Shown: piece after piece, positions 32,459 through 39,693 of the stretch
How positions within the stretch are numbered: position 1 is the stretch's first letter
Layout of the letters: each line of letters opens with the position of its first letter
Assembly: GCF_000503055.1 (NCBI RefSeq)
Contig: NZ_AYVY01000009.1
Location: 7,066-46,758, forward strand
Direction: 5' to 3'
DNA from: Mesorhizobium sp. LSHC420B00
GTDB taxonomy: Bacteria > Pseudomonadota > Alphaproteobacteria > Rhizobiales > Rhizobiaceae
Length of the DNA: 39,693 bases
Notes under the pieces: generated by a model
The model's input: the letters and a program-made list of their open reading frames with translations, nothing else
What the model was told of the DNA's origin: nothing
Database searches by the model: none
Made by a program: the position numbers and the translations under genes

Positions 32459-32911
32459 TCAGAACGCGAAATCCGCGGACTGAACGACATCGGCTGGGAG
32501 CCAGGTTTCATGAACCTGCAAGATCTCGGGCCCGCGGCTGTAGCCGCGATCGCGGACCACCATCGTCGTGACCCGGCCATTGTTCGGTTCATCGGAGTCC
32601 TTCGCGTCGCGTTGCCATTCGTGGTAGTTCACGACCGCCAGGTCGGCGCTTTGATGGCTGATCCGGATGTCGCGTATTTTGATACAGAAGGCCGGATTCG
32701 ATCCGTAGATGCTCTTCATGTAACCTGCGAAGTCTTTTTTCCCGAACGCCCTGCCGCCTGGCATGATGGCGACCAGATCGTCGCTGATCCGGTCGAGCGC
32801 GTTCTTCTTGAACGTCGCGTCGTCGCCAGGGCATCGGCCCGCCACCCAGTCGGTGAAGAATTCGTGGATGTCGTGGATCGTCGCCTCGATTTCCTTCGTT
32901 TGAAGGGACAT
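32459..32911 (-). CDS. SnoaL/NTF2-like (DUF4440-type) protein
   Basis: 150 residues from ATG 32911, which has AGGAGG 6-7 nt upstream. The pattern IHDIHEFFTDWVAGRCPGDD, ALDRISDDLVAIMPGGRAFGK, DFAGYMKSIYGSNPAFCIKIR, ADLAVVNYHEW and ILQVHETWLP fits an NTF2-like cone-shaped fold, common in polar-compound-binding or isomerase proteins. Function is not predictable. It starts 39 nt after the stop of the membrane protein gene on the same strand, so they probably form an operon below the LuxR regulator. Confidence 0.7.
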   Translation of the reverse strand: MSLQTKEIEATIHDIHEFFTDWVAGRCPGDDATFKKNALDRISDDLVAIMPGGRAFGKKDFAGYMKSIYGSNPAFCIKIRDIRISHQSADLAVVNYHEWQRDAKDSDEPNNGRVTTMVVRDRGYSRGPEILQVHETWLPADVVQSADFAF

Positions 32912-32950
32912 TTTTTCCTCCTGTCTCAAGATGATGCTGGATCAGGCGCT

Positions 32951-33613
32951 TTACGCCGTGGCTTGCCCCGACCGGACGCTGCTTGAGGACAGCCCGTACC
33001 ACGCGAGCCACAGGCACATGAGAAGCGAGGAAACCAGCCAGATCGGACCCCCGATGCCGATCCCGAGCTGCTCACCGAGTGTCCACCCGGTTGCCGAAAG
33101 GATACCGAACGCCGAGCCGACGATCGCGGCCCATCGGGGCAGTATCCCGACGTTATCGCGGGCGTCGTGATACGCGACAAGCGCTGTCGCCAAGGCCAGC
33201 GCCCAGAATCCGTTACCCATGCCGCCGGAAAACGCCCACCAGGTCATGAAGGCGTTGGTGTCACCCCGGTCGGCCACGACCGCGACCACCGATGCCTCGG
33301 CGACTGCGGTGGAGAACGTGGTCAGGGCGCCGAGAGCCATCACCATCCAGGCGGAACTCAGCATCGGCGAATGCCGGACCCGGGGGTTGAGCGCCAGGTT
33401 CAGGAACGAAGCGCCGGCGATCAGGAACAGCGCCGCTGCCGCCGTCCAATGGACCATAGCCCATCGCCCATGGCCCTCGGCGATATTCTGCATCTGAACA
33501 GACAAATCCGCGTCCGGTGGCCCGTGAAAGACGAGCGCAGCCGCCAGCAGCAGCGTTCCGGTGGCGAGCCAGACACCGCCCGGCCCGCTCATGCTGTTAT
33601 TATTCGTTTGCAT
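32951..33613 (-). CDS. Hypothetical inner-membrane protein, about six helices
   Basis: 220 residues. Hydrophobic segments lie near GGVWLATGTLLLAAALVF, WTAAAALFLIAGASFLNLAL, AWMVMALGALTTFSTAV, GNGFWALALATALVAYH, WAAIVGSAFGILSATGW and IWLVSSLLMCLWLAWYG, so about six membrane spans and a compact integral protein are likely. I do not recognise the family. ATG 33613 has AGGAGG 8 nt upstream. It is probably co-transcribed with the NTF2-like gene; the LuxR-TPR gene sits 109 bp upstream in the same direction. Confidence 0.7.
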   Translation of the reverse strand: MQTNNNSMSGPGGVWLATGTLLLAAALVFHGPPDADLSVQMQNIAEGHGRWAMVHWTAAAALFLIAGASFLNLALNPRVRHSPMLSSAWMVMALGALTTFSTAVAEASVVAVVADRGDTNAFMTWWAFSGGMGNGFWALALATALVAYHDARDNVGILPRWAAIVGSAFGILSATGWTLGEQLGIGIGGPIWLVSSLLMCLWLAWYGLSSSSVRSGQATA

Positions 33614-33687
33614 CGGGAAAACCTCCTGTGGCCTTTACCACGCCATGAAGTTTAGACCCGCGTCACGGTTGCCCGCTTCGGCGTAAA

Positions 33688-33729
33688 TACCCACGCAGCG
33701 AGAAATTTTGGCTTGGGTAGGATTACCCA
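33688..33729. promoter_or_regulatory. Three TGGGTA half-sites downstream of the luxR gene
   Basis: TACCCA at 33688-33693, and TGGGTA/TACCCA as a 16-bp dyad with a 4-nt centre at 33714-33729. The dyad overlaps the luxR stop codon and the group lies 75-116 nt ahead of the membrane-protein gene. The spacing could suit a LuxR-type dimer, but this is only a motif-level guess. Confidence 0.4.
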
Positions 33730-35435
33730 GATACGCCCATGCCGATCAGGCCGTGCTCGACCGCAAAGGCCGTGGCTGCCGCGCGCGTGCGCACGTTCAG
33801 CCGCGTCAGGATATCGCTAACGTGACGGTCTACCGTCCGCTGGCTCAGACCGAGCTCGCCGGCAATTTCCGGGTTGGTCAGGCCTGACGCGATCAGGCGC
33901 AGAACCTGCGTCTGTCTGAGGGTGAGAACTTCGCTGCCTGTCGCCGTCATGATAGCCCGCAGCTTGCCGGCAACGGCTTCGTCGGGGCGCGCGCCGAGCT
34001 CGCGGAAAAGTCTTATCGCTTCGTCCAGTTCGGTCTGCGCCGCTTCAGTATCGCCGGTTGCGAGACAGGCCCGCGCTGTCAGCACCCGCATCCGGGCAAG
34101 ATGATAGGGCGCCCGAAGGTCCCAGAGGATCTCCACTGCGCGCCGGATATGGGCCAATGCCTCCGCGGCTCGACCAGCATGGATCAGCACCCGCGCGGTA
34201 GCCTCGGCGGCTGCGGCGCGGACTGCATCCGCGGAATATTGGCGCGCGCAGTCGCGCAGTGTTTCGCACAGTTCCCAGGCGTCATCGGCCGAACCGACAG
34301 CGAGAGTGATTTCCACCGCAGCCGGCAAGAGGCGGAGTTTGCCCGGAATGTCATCGACCGACTGCAGTGCGCGGCGGATCGCCGAAAGGGCCGGCTGCTC
34401 GTGCCCCTGCTGCAATCGCATAAGCGCCAGCCCCGGCTGCGGATCGAACCCGAGCCTGCTCGCTGCGCGATAGGCGGCATCGGCCTCGTCCCATTGGCCG
34501 CGGAGGCGAAAGACCTCGCCCTTCTGGTAGAATGCCGGACCGGCGTGGTGCTTCGAGGGCCCCTGCTGAAGGCGGATGCTGGCGACACTGGCCTCGCGGC
34601 CGGCCTCGTCCCAGTGGCCGTCGAGGATCAGGATTTCGGCCCGGTGGATCAGGCATCGGCCGGTGAAGGCAACGATGTCGGGCTGTCCCGCGCACCATCC
34701 GATCAGCGCCGATGTCCATTCCCTCGCCCGGCTCGTGGCATGAAATTTCTGACAGATCTCGATCACGCTGCAGTAGACCAGCCCGGTAACGATCGGTGAG
34801 AGCCGGCCCGAGGTGACCGAAACCATCGCTTCGTCCAGCAGTTCGAAGCCTCGCACATAGTCGCCGCGCACGATCAATATCCGACCCTGAAGGTGGCGCG
34901 CGATAGCCAAGAGGTCCGGATCTTCGCAGCGCTGTCCGATCTCCGCGGCACGTGTTGCGTGGGTGAATGCTTCGTCCGGACTGTCGGCGGCGAGGCATTG
35001 TTCGACCATTGGGAGCTGAAGGTAACCTTGTTCTGCACATTCCGGCGCATGATCCGCGACCAACCGGTTGGCGCGGGTCAGCCATCCGCTGCCTTGGGCG
35101 AATTCGCCGCGAAACATCAGGGTGAGCCCGATCCAGAAGCCGCAACGCGCTGCGGATCGTTCGCGTCCGTTCCGGAGATGCTCTTCGAAAGCCCTCTCGT
35201 AGTCCCGAACGAATTCCTCCTCGCGCCCAAGCATGTAGGCGGCTTCCCCGAGGCGCTGGAGCTCGGCGCCGCCAAGTTCACTGCGGCGGCCTCTGTCTGA
35301 CAGTTCGCGGTGAAGCCTGGACCAATCTCCGCGATTGGCTAGCTCCGCATACGGATCCGATGCAACTGCACCGTCTTCCGGCGACTTGTCGGGTGATCGG
35401 TCGGAGGGCGCGGGCATATCCTCAGAATAGCACAT
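33723..35435 (-). CDS. LuxR-type regulator with long TPR-like sensor region
   Basis: 570 residues from the ATG at 35435; ATG 35417 is equally possible and the frame opens at 35555. Most of the protein is helical repeats (about 30-500) of the tetratricopeptide type: YMLGREEEFVRDYERAFEEH, GLTLMFRGEFAQGSGWLTRA, AIARHLQGRILIVRGDYVRG, QKGEVFRLRGQWDEADAAYR, ARACLATGDTEAAQTELDEA. The C-terminal GerE helix-turn-helix is LTLRQTQVLRLIASGLTNPE, IAGELGLSQRTVDRHVSDIL, TRLNVRTRAAATAFA. No N-terminal receiver or autoinducer domain or AAA ATPase is visible. It probably controls the two genes below it. Confidence 0.85.
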   Translation of the reverse strand: MCYSEDMPAPSDRSPDKSPEDGAVASDPYAELANRGDWSRLHRELSDRGRRSELGGAELQRLGEAAYMLGREEEFVRDYERAFEEHLRNGRERSAARCGFWIGLTLMFRGEFAQGSGWLTRANRLVADHAPECAEQGYLQLPMVEQCLAADSPDEAFTHATRAAEIGQRCEDPDLLAIARHLQGRILIVRGDYVRGFELLDEAMVSVTSGRLSPIVTGLVYCSVIEICQKFHATSRAREWTSALIGWCAGQPDIVAFTGRCLIHRAEILILDGHWDEAGREASVASIRLQQGPSKHHAGPAFYQKGEVFRLRGQWDEADAAYRAASRLGFDPQPGLALMRLQQGHEQPALSAIRRALQSVDDIPGKLRLLPAAVEITLAVGSADDAWELCETLRDCARQYSADAVRAAAAEATARVLIHAGRAAEALAHIRRAVEILWDLRAPYHLARMRVLTARACLATGDTEAAQTELDEAIRLFRELGARPDEAVAGKLRAIMTATGSEVLTLRQTQVLRLIASGLTNPEIAGELGLSQRTVDRHVSDILTRLNVRTRAAATAFAVEHGLIGMGVSG

Positions 35436-35617
35436 ATCTTGCTGAGGAGGTGGCGGCAGGTTACCGACATGGCAGAAGTTCGTTTCGGGCTCAATCGAGC
35501 CGTTCATCGCGTCCGCCGCCGAGGACCGGGAAGGGTCGCACCCTGCCGTCTGCAAGGTGTTTGTCCAGCGACTGTTGTGTGGCGAAACCGGCTAAAATCC
35601 CAGTCGTGTGAAACTTG

Positions 35618-36553
35618 TCATGGCCGCTTAGGTGTCATTTCGCCCTCTACCGGAACCGCCCCCAACGTCGGCGCCTCTTGCTCGATATAATCCCACAGAC
35701 GGTTCGAGATCGGCCCGTGCGGCCGGTCGCGGCGGCGCGCCACCACCAACTCCTCGGTGCGGCCTGGCAGATGACGACCGGCAATGGATTGCAGGCGTCC
35801 GTCGCGCAGTTCTTCCTCGATCAGGAAGCGGGGCATGTGGCCCCATCCGAGGCCTTGCAGGATGATTTCCTTCTTCATGCCCTGATCGGCCACCATGCAT
35901 TGAGGCGCACCCTCGATCATGAAGTAGTCTTGTCGCGGTGAATGGCGGGCCGTGTCGCGCATGACACATTGGGTGAACGCGTGCATCTGATCCGGCGTGA
36001 TGGGGTGCTTGATGCGCTCCGGCAGAAAGCCCGAAGCCACCACGGGAACGAATGGCACCTTGCACAGATCGATCCATTCCACCCGCGGATCGCTCTTGTC
36101 GATCCAGTGCAGGATCAAATCGGCTTCGTCATCGAAGAGGCGCTCCCACGGGCCGCCCACCGCCTCGAAATGCAGGTGCAGGCGTGTGCCCGGACACTGG
36201 GCGAAGAACCGTCCGAGCATGCCCAGTGCCTGCGGGCGCGGGCAAAGGTCGCCGATCACCACATGGATCTCGCTTTCTTCGCCCATTGACAGCTGAGCAG
36301 CATGAAGCCGCAAGCCCTCGAGCTCGCGCAGCAGCGATTGTGCCCTGCGATGGAACGACAGCCCTGCCTCGGTGGGGCGCACGCGATAGCCGCTGCGATC
36401 CAAGAGAACGAGGTCGAGTTGCCGCTCCAGCTTTGCAACGGCTGCGAACACCGCCGGGTGCGAGCGATGCAGCATGGCCGCCGCAGGCTGAAAGCCGCCG
36501 CAGCGGACCACGGCATCGAAGCATTGCAGGTCGTGCAAGGTGAATTCGGCCAT
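35618..36553 (-). CDS. LysR family transcriptional regulator
   Basis: 311 residues. HTH: MAEFTLHDLQCFDAVVRCGG, FQPAAAMLHRSHPAVFAAVA, KLERQLDLVLLDRSGYRVRP. The effector domain has VIGDLCPRPQALGMLGRFFA and DEADLILHWIDKSDPRVEWI. The 3' 119 bp are duplicated at 32174-32292. It is divergent from the alpha/beta hydrolase, and the 28-bp dyad at 36564-36591 lies between them, only 11 nt from its start, so autoregulation plus control of the hydrolase is likely. Confidence 0.9.
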   Translation of the reverse strand: MAEFTLHDLQCFDAVVRCGGFQPAAAMLHRSHPAVFAAVAKLERQLDLVLLDRSGYRVRPTEAGLSFHRRAQSLLRELEGLRLHAAQLSMGEESEIHVVIGDLCPRPQALGMLGRFFAQCPGTRLHLHFEAVGGPWERLFDDEADLILHWIDKSDPRVEWIDLCKVPFVPVVASGFLPERIKHPITPDQMHAFTQCVMRDTARHSPRQDYFMIEGAPQCMVADQGMKKEIILQGLGWGHMPRFLIEEELRDGRLQSIAGRHLPGRTEELVVARRRDRPHGPISNRLWDYIEQEAPTLGAVPVEGEMTPKRP

Positions 36554-36563
36554 GTCAGCTTAC

Positions 36564-36591
36564 ATTACAGAGATTATCCCATCTTTGTAAT
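36564..36591. promoter_or_regulatory. 28-bp dyad operator between LysR and hydrolase genes
   Basis: Arms ATTACAGAGAT and ATCTTTGTAAT (10 of 11 paired) around the 6-nt centre TATCCC. The size and AT-rich flanks fit a LysR-type binding site. It is 11 nt from the LysR start and 67 nt from the hydrolase start, the usual place for a shared repressor/activator site. Confidence 0.75.
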
Positions 36592-36658
36592 ATCATCAAA
36601 AGCGTGCCGCCGCTAGGCTTTGCCACGTTCAACGCTCCAAAAGGAAGGTGTATTCACC

Positions 36659-37450
36659 ATGAATGAGCTGGATTTCGTGACCGTCGGCGATGGCACGCGC
36701 ATCGCCTACCGCATCGACGGCGACGCCGGGCAGCCTGTGTTGGTGCTGTCGAATTCCATCGCCACCACGCTGCGGATGTGGGACATGCAGGTCGACGAGC
36801 TGTCGAAGCATTTCCGTGTTCTGCGCTATGATTTTCGCGGCCACGGAGGGTCGAGCGTTCCGGCCGGCGCTTATTCGCTCGACCGGCTTGGCCGCGACGT
36901 GATCGAGTTGCTCGACGCCCTGGGCATTGAACGCGTACACTTCCTCGGTCTGTCGTTGGGCGGCTTCGTCGGGCAGTGGCTCGGCATCCACGCGCCCGAG
37001 CGGATCGAGCGCTTGATCCTGAGCAACTCCTCATCCTACCTCGGACCGGCAAAGCAGTTTGACGAGCGGATTGCCGCCGTGCTGCAGGCGCCGGATATGC
37101 CCGAAACCGCCGAGATGTTCCTGGGCAACTGGTTTCCTGCGCGTATGCTGGCGGCCAACGAGCCCGTCATCGAAGAATTTCGCGCCATGCTGCTGGCTAT
37201 CGACCGGCAAGGCTTGGCTGGCTTGTTCGCGGCGGTTCGCGATGCGGACCTTCGCCGAACCATAGCGCTGATTTCCAGGCCAACGCTGGTAATCGCCGGC
37301 CGGCACGACACTGTGACAGCCGCCAGCCATAGCGAGCTGATCGCGGCGACGGTGCCCGGCGCGAAACTGGTTGTCCTGCCCGCGGTTCACTTGTCGAACG
37401 TCGAGTACCCCGTAGAATTCATGCAGGCCGTGCTCGGTTTTCTGCGCTGA
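36659..37450 (+). CDS. Alpha/beta hydrolase, 3-oxoadipate enol-lactonase-like
   Basis: 263 residues from ATG 36659, with AAGGAAGG 8 nt upstream. The nucleophile elbow is HFLGLSLGGFVG (Ser99). Oxyanion and core motifs are VLSNSIATTLRMWDMQVDEL and VLRYDFRGHGGSSVPAGAYS. The acid is Asp in VIAGRHDTVT and the catalytic His is in LPAVHLSNVEYP. The order closely follows PcaD (beta-ketoadipate enol-lactone hydrolase), but no other pca gene lies nearby, so the real substrate may be another ester or lactone. It is divergent from the LysR gene. Confidence 0.88.
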   Translation: MNELDFVTVGDGTRIAYRIDGDAGQPVLVLSNSIATTLRMWDMQVDELSKHFRVLRYDFRGHGGSSVPAGAYSLDRLGRDVIELLDALGIERVHFLGLSLGGFVGQWLGIHAPERIERLILSNSSSYLGPAKQFDERIAAVLQAPDMPETAEMFLGNWFPARMLAANEPVIEEFRAMLLAIDRQGLAGLFAAVRDADLRRTIALISRPTLVIAGRHDTVTAASHSELIAATVPGAKLVVLPAVHLSNVEYPVEFMQAVLGFLR

Positions 37451-37556
37451 GATGGAGCACTGAGTGAAACCCCGTTTTCGAACATCCCCCGCATGGACCG
37501 CAACCTATGATGCACTAACACGTAGCTCAGGCTAGACTGGGCAAGGTAGGTAGCGG

Positions 37557-38141
37557 ATGACGGCTGACATGGAACTTGGCTTTCGCCCACTGACGCCCGA
37601 TCTGTGGCCGGCGCTCGAGGACCTGTTCGGTGACAGCGCCGTCTGCAGTCGCTGTTGGTGTATGCACGGACGGATCGGTCGTTCTTACCGAAAGAGACCC
37701 GGCGAGGAAAACAAGGCCGCGTTCCGGCAGGACGTCCAGCATGGTCCGCCTCCAGGCGTACTTGCTTTCGACGGCGATACGGCTGTCGGATGGTGTCAGG
37801 TGACACCGCGAGATGCCCTGCCCTGGCTCGATCGGCTGTGGCAGCTCAAGCGTGTGGATGATGCGCCGGTCTGGTCCTTGTCCTGCCTCTACGTGCGAAA
37901 ACGATACCGCAGGCGGGGCGTAACATTCCAGCTGATTGCGGAAGCACTGGAAGTCGCAAGGCGCGCAAATGCTCCTGTGCTCGAAGCCTATCCTTTCGAC
38001 GCCGACGTATCGCCGAGCGCTTCCGGCAGCGGATATGCCTCCACCTTCGCGCGCGCCGGGTTCAGGGTCGTCGCTCGCAGAACGCCGGCCCGCCCGATCA
38101 TGCGCTATGATTTCAAGCAGATTGCCGATCATCGCCTGTGA
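37557..38141 (+). CDS. GNAT family acetyltransferase
   Basis: 194 residues. The acetyl-CoA-binding motif A is LSCLYVRKRYRRRGVTFQLIAEAL (RRxGV form), preceded by GVLAFDGDTAVGWCQVTPRD. N-terminal Cys residues (SAVCSRCWCMHG) are a feature of this subfamily and may bind a metal. The C-terminus is basic. The function is unknown; most relatives are annotated only as N-acetyltransferases. ATG 37557 is used, with AGGTAGG upstream. It follows the hydrolase by 106 bp on the same strand. Confidence 0.85.
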   Translation: MTADMELGFRPLTPDLWPALEDLFGDSAVCSRCWCMHGRIGRSYRKRPGEENKAAFRQDVQHGPPPGVLAFDGDTAVGWCQVTPRDALPWLDRLWQLKRVDDAPVWSLSCLYVRKRYRRRGVTFQLIAEALEVARRANAPVLEAYPFDADVSPSASGSGYASTFARAGFRVVARRTPARPIMRYDFKQIADHRL

Positions 38142-38157
38142 TCGCAGCTTGAAGTTG

Positions 38158-38838
38158 TCATCCAGCCGCTATTGCGCCCGCTTCTCTTCTCGCTTTTGCG
38201 AGGATGGTCGTCTCCGGCGCAACGGCAAATTGCTCACAAAATGCATCGATGTGATGCTGGCCCCGACCCGCGTCTCCAACGGCAACAAGGGCCAAGCCCC
38301 AGGCGAGGTCTGTTTGCACATAGTTTTCCAACGAAAAACGTCGAAATTTCATCTTGGATCGTCGTTCGAAACTAGCAGCAACGTCCTTTAGTGCGGTGAT
38401 TCTGGACCAGTCCTGCTGGGCAGCATTGAGCGCCGCCAAAGCTGCGCGTTCAACCTGATAGGAGCTATCGCTACTATAGAATGAGCACCAGTTGGGAATC
38501 CGGCCCGATGAATCTATCGGGTCAATGCAAAGGTCAAAATTCGCTGACTTCGCCGTCCTTTTCCACCGGAGGCTTCCGCCTCTGAAAAGTGGCACAAAGT
38601 CGATCGAGACGCCCCAACAGGCGGAGAAGGTCATGCCTTTCAACATCTGAAATTTCAGCAGATAGCGTATGTGATCTGTTGGACGGCCAACCCAGAACAA
38701 ATCCCCTACTCGTTGAAAATCGGATGCCAAGCCGCCTTCCAATGCTCCAGCGGCAATGTCGCCCAACGCTTTACCACGCTGAGGCGCACGACGGAGGTCT
38801 GGCTGCCGACGAAATCTTTCGATCAAGCGGGAGAACAT
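38158..38838 (-). CDS. Hypothetical protein, no recognised family
   Basis: 226 residues from ATG 38838, with GAGG 7 nt upstream. The sequence is soluble, with aromatic patches (DLFWVGRPTDHIRYLLKFQM, TFSACWGVSIDFVPLFRGG, WKRTAKSANFDLCIDPIDSS) and a helical C-terminal half. No signal peptide or catalytic motif is visible. The tone resembles small proteins of polymorphic-toxin or SUKH/DUF-type immunity loci, and a SUKH gene follows, but this is inference. It is convergent with the GNAT gene. The DNA around it looks less GC-rich than the rest of the window. Confidence 0.6.
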   Translation of the reverse strand: MFSRLIERFRRQPDLRRAPQRGKALGDIAAGALEGGLASDFQRVGDLFWVGRPTDHIRYLLKFQMLKGMTFSACWGVSIDFVPLFRGGSLRWKRTAKSANFDLCIDPIDSSGRIPNWCSFYSSDSSYQVERAALAALNAAQQDWSRITALKDVAASFERRSKMKFRRFSLENYVQTDLAWGLALVAVGDAGRGQHHIDAFCEQFAVAPETTILAKARREAGAIAAG

Positions 38839-39142
38839 CTAACCTCTTCAACGGCAATCGTAAATGTTGAGCGTCACCGGCGAACATTACTGAACGCAAA
38901 CAGATTAATCAAAGCCGTAGCGAGGCTCACCGACATTGCAACAGCAAGACTAGACTTCGGTAGCGGATCGCAGCTTGGCAAGTCTCACGTCTCCGGCCGA
39001 ACGAACTGGCTGGCGACCTTAGGTTGTAGGCGCGAAAGTCACCGTCGGGCGTGATTACCAACTCTGTGGTGTTCGCCCGTTGTTTTCGATGTGATAGATC
39101 AGGTTGACAAGGTAGACCCTAGAACCCGTCAAAAGTGGGTAA
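38839..39142. other. Intergenic region, no gene recognised
   Basis: About 304 bp between two divergent genes with AT-richer composition. A 127-codon plus-strand frame (38671-39054) crosses it but is antisense to the upstream gene and carries no known motif. I see no clear promoter, terminator, tRNA or repeat here. Confidence 0.4.
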
Positions 39143-39693
39143 ATGGAGCTATTAGGGACAATGCGTTCGCAGGAAGAATGGTCAAGCAATGAAGACGCTC
39201 GTGCATACAGAGAGCTCCGAACCCTAGTCGATAAATGGAAACGCCTTGGGACGAAGACCTATCCGGATGGAACGGAGTGGATCGGACATACGCCAGATCG
39301 GGCTCCTGAAGCATATTTGCACCAGCTGTATGCTCCGCTTGGCGCCGTCGGAGTTGGGCAGATGGAGTCTGAAATTTCGTGCCGACTTCCAGATAATTTC
39401 CGTTGCTTTCTCATGCTCCACAACGGGATAGGTCTGTTTGCGAATTATATAAGCGTCTATGGGCTGCGACGTAGCTGGTCACGCACGAATTTGGTGGAGG
39501 CGGGTCAACAACCCTTCTCCATACTGGAACCAAATATAAAGAGACGACCAGGCAATGCACCAGACGATGTTCTCTTTATTGGTGCGCTAGGGGACAATGA
39601 CGATTTAATTGGCATGAATCCGGACGGGAGGGTCTTTCGCTGGGAGAGTGATGATCCTCTGTCCGGTTCGATTAAGTCCTACACGAGCGTGTT
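39143..39693 (+). CDS. SMI1/KNR4 (SUKH) family protein, C-terminus cut by window edge
   Basis: At least 183 residues, open to the right edge. ATG 39143 follows an in-frame TAA directly; ATG 39161 is an alternative. SUKH-like features are the long helical N-terminus (WSSNEDARAYRELRTLVDKW), then EAYLHQLYAPL, the typical LPDNFRCFLMLHNGIGLFAN and the beta strand YGLRRSW, with a later VLFIGALGDNDDLIGMNPDG. In bacteria SUKH proteins are common immunity factors for polymorphic toxins. No toxin gene is seen to the left, so the partner could lie off the window. Lower GC and codon usage suggest acquisition. Confidence 0.75.
   Translation, partial: MELLGTMRSQEEWSSNEDARAYRELRTLVDKWKRLGTKTYPDGTEWIGHTPDRAPEAYLHQLYAPLGAVGVGQMESEISCRLPDNFRCFLMLHNGIGLFANYISVYGLRRSWSRTNLVEAGQQPFSILEPNIKRRPGNAPDDVLFIGALGDNDDLIGMNPDGRVFRWESDDPLSGSIKSYTSV

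Noticed and set aside
38671..39054. 127-codon plus-strand frame overlapping the 226-residue gene
   Set aside because: It is mostly antisense to the better-supported gene with a ribosome binding site and shows no protein motif.
1..39693. CRISPR arrays, phage genes, insertion sequences, rRNA operons
   Set aside because: No regularly spaced repeats with spacers, no transposase or integrase motifs, and no rRNA-like sequence were seen on either strand.

Overview
The window reads as chromosome of a GC-rich alphaproteobacterium of the order Rhizobiales, most likely Mesorhizobium or a close relative. This rests on recognised protein families (DUF3775, tandem extensin-like proteins, an Arr rifampin ADP-ribosyltransferase, a BacA/SbmA-type ABC transporter, a DUF1127-like small protein), short tightly packed operons, and GreA, CNNM and heptose-gene sequences of rhizobial type. 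No species call was possible without a search, and GC content was judged by eye.

Layout. Bases 1-5908 hold the ADP-heptose and inner-core LPS block: gmhA and hldE on the minus strand, a LysE-family exporter, then hldD-waaF-waaC overlapping on the plus strand. Bases 6154-11790 are housekeeping and envelope genes: greA with a terminator-like hairpin in its leader, a secreted TPR protein, a DUF3775 protein, two tandem extensin-like proteins with a metallopeptidase-like His/Asp pattern, a ChaC-type gamma-glutamylcyclotransferase and an LssY-domain protein. Bases 11835-16750 carry an oxidoreductase with a divergent LysR regulator, a CNNM/CorC membrane protein, Arr and two small unknown genes.

Bases 16880-18670 form a compact operon: tandem dyads, a lactonase-like metallo-beta-lactamase protein, MarR and SRPBCC. 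It is followed by a decayed GFA gene, a large ABC transporter resembling BclA/SbmA, a tandem repeat, and a run of small enzymes (two PhnB-like VOC proteins, a methyltransferase, an SDR, an FKBP). Bases 26264-31871 include an AraC relic, an acid phosphatase, two back-to-back oxidoreductase/HxlR pairs, a Cys-rich secreted protein, a thioesterase and a Tat-type MBL protein. Bases 32138-37450 hold a LysR 3'-end relic duplicated from a LysR gene 3.5 kb away, a LuxR-TPR regulator with two downstream genes, and a LysR/hydrolase divergent pair. The right end (38158-39693) looks less GC-rich and carries an unrecognised gene and a truncated SUKH (SMI1/KNR4) gene, which suggests an acquired toxin-immunity-type segment.

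The recurring theme is small regulator/enzyme units with clear dyad operators in the shared intergenic space (12934, 16896, 23882, 29401, 36564). No CRISPR array, rRNA, tRNA, intact insertion sequence or phage gene was seen.
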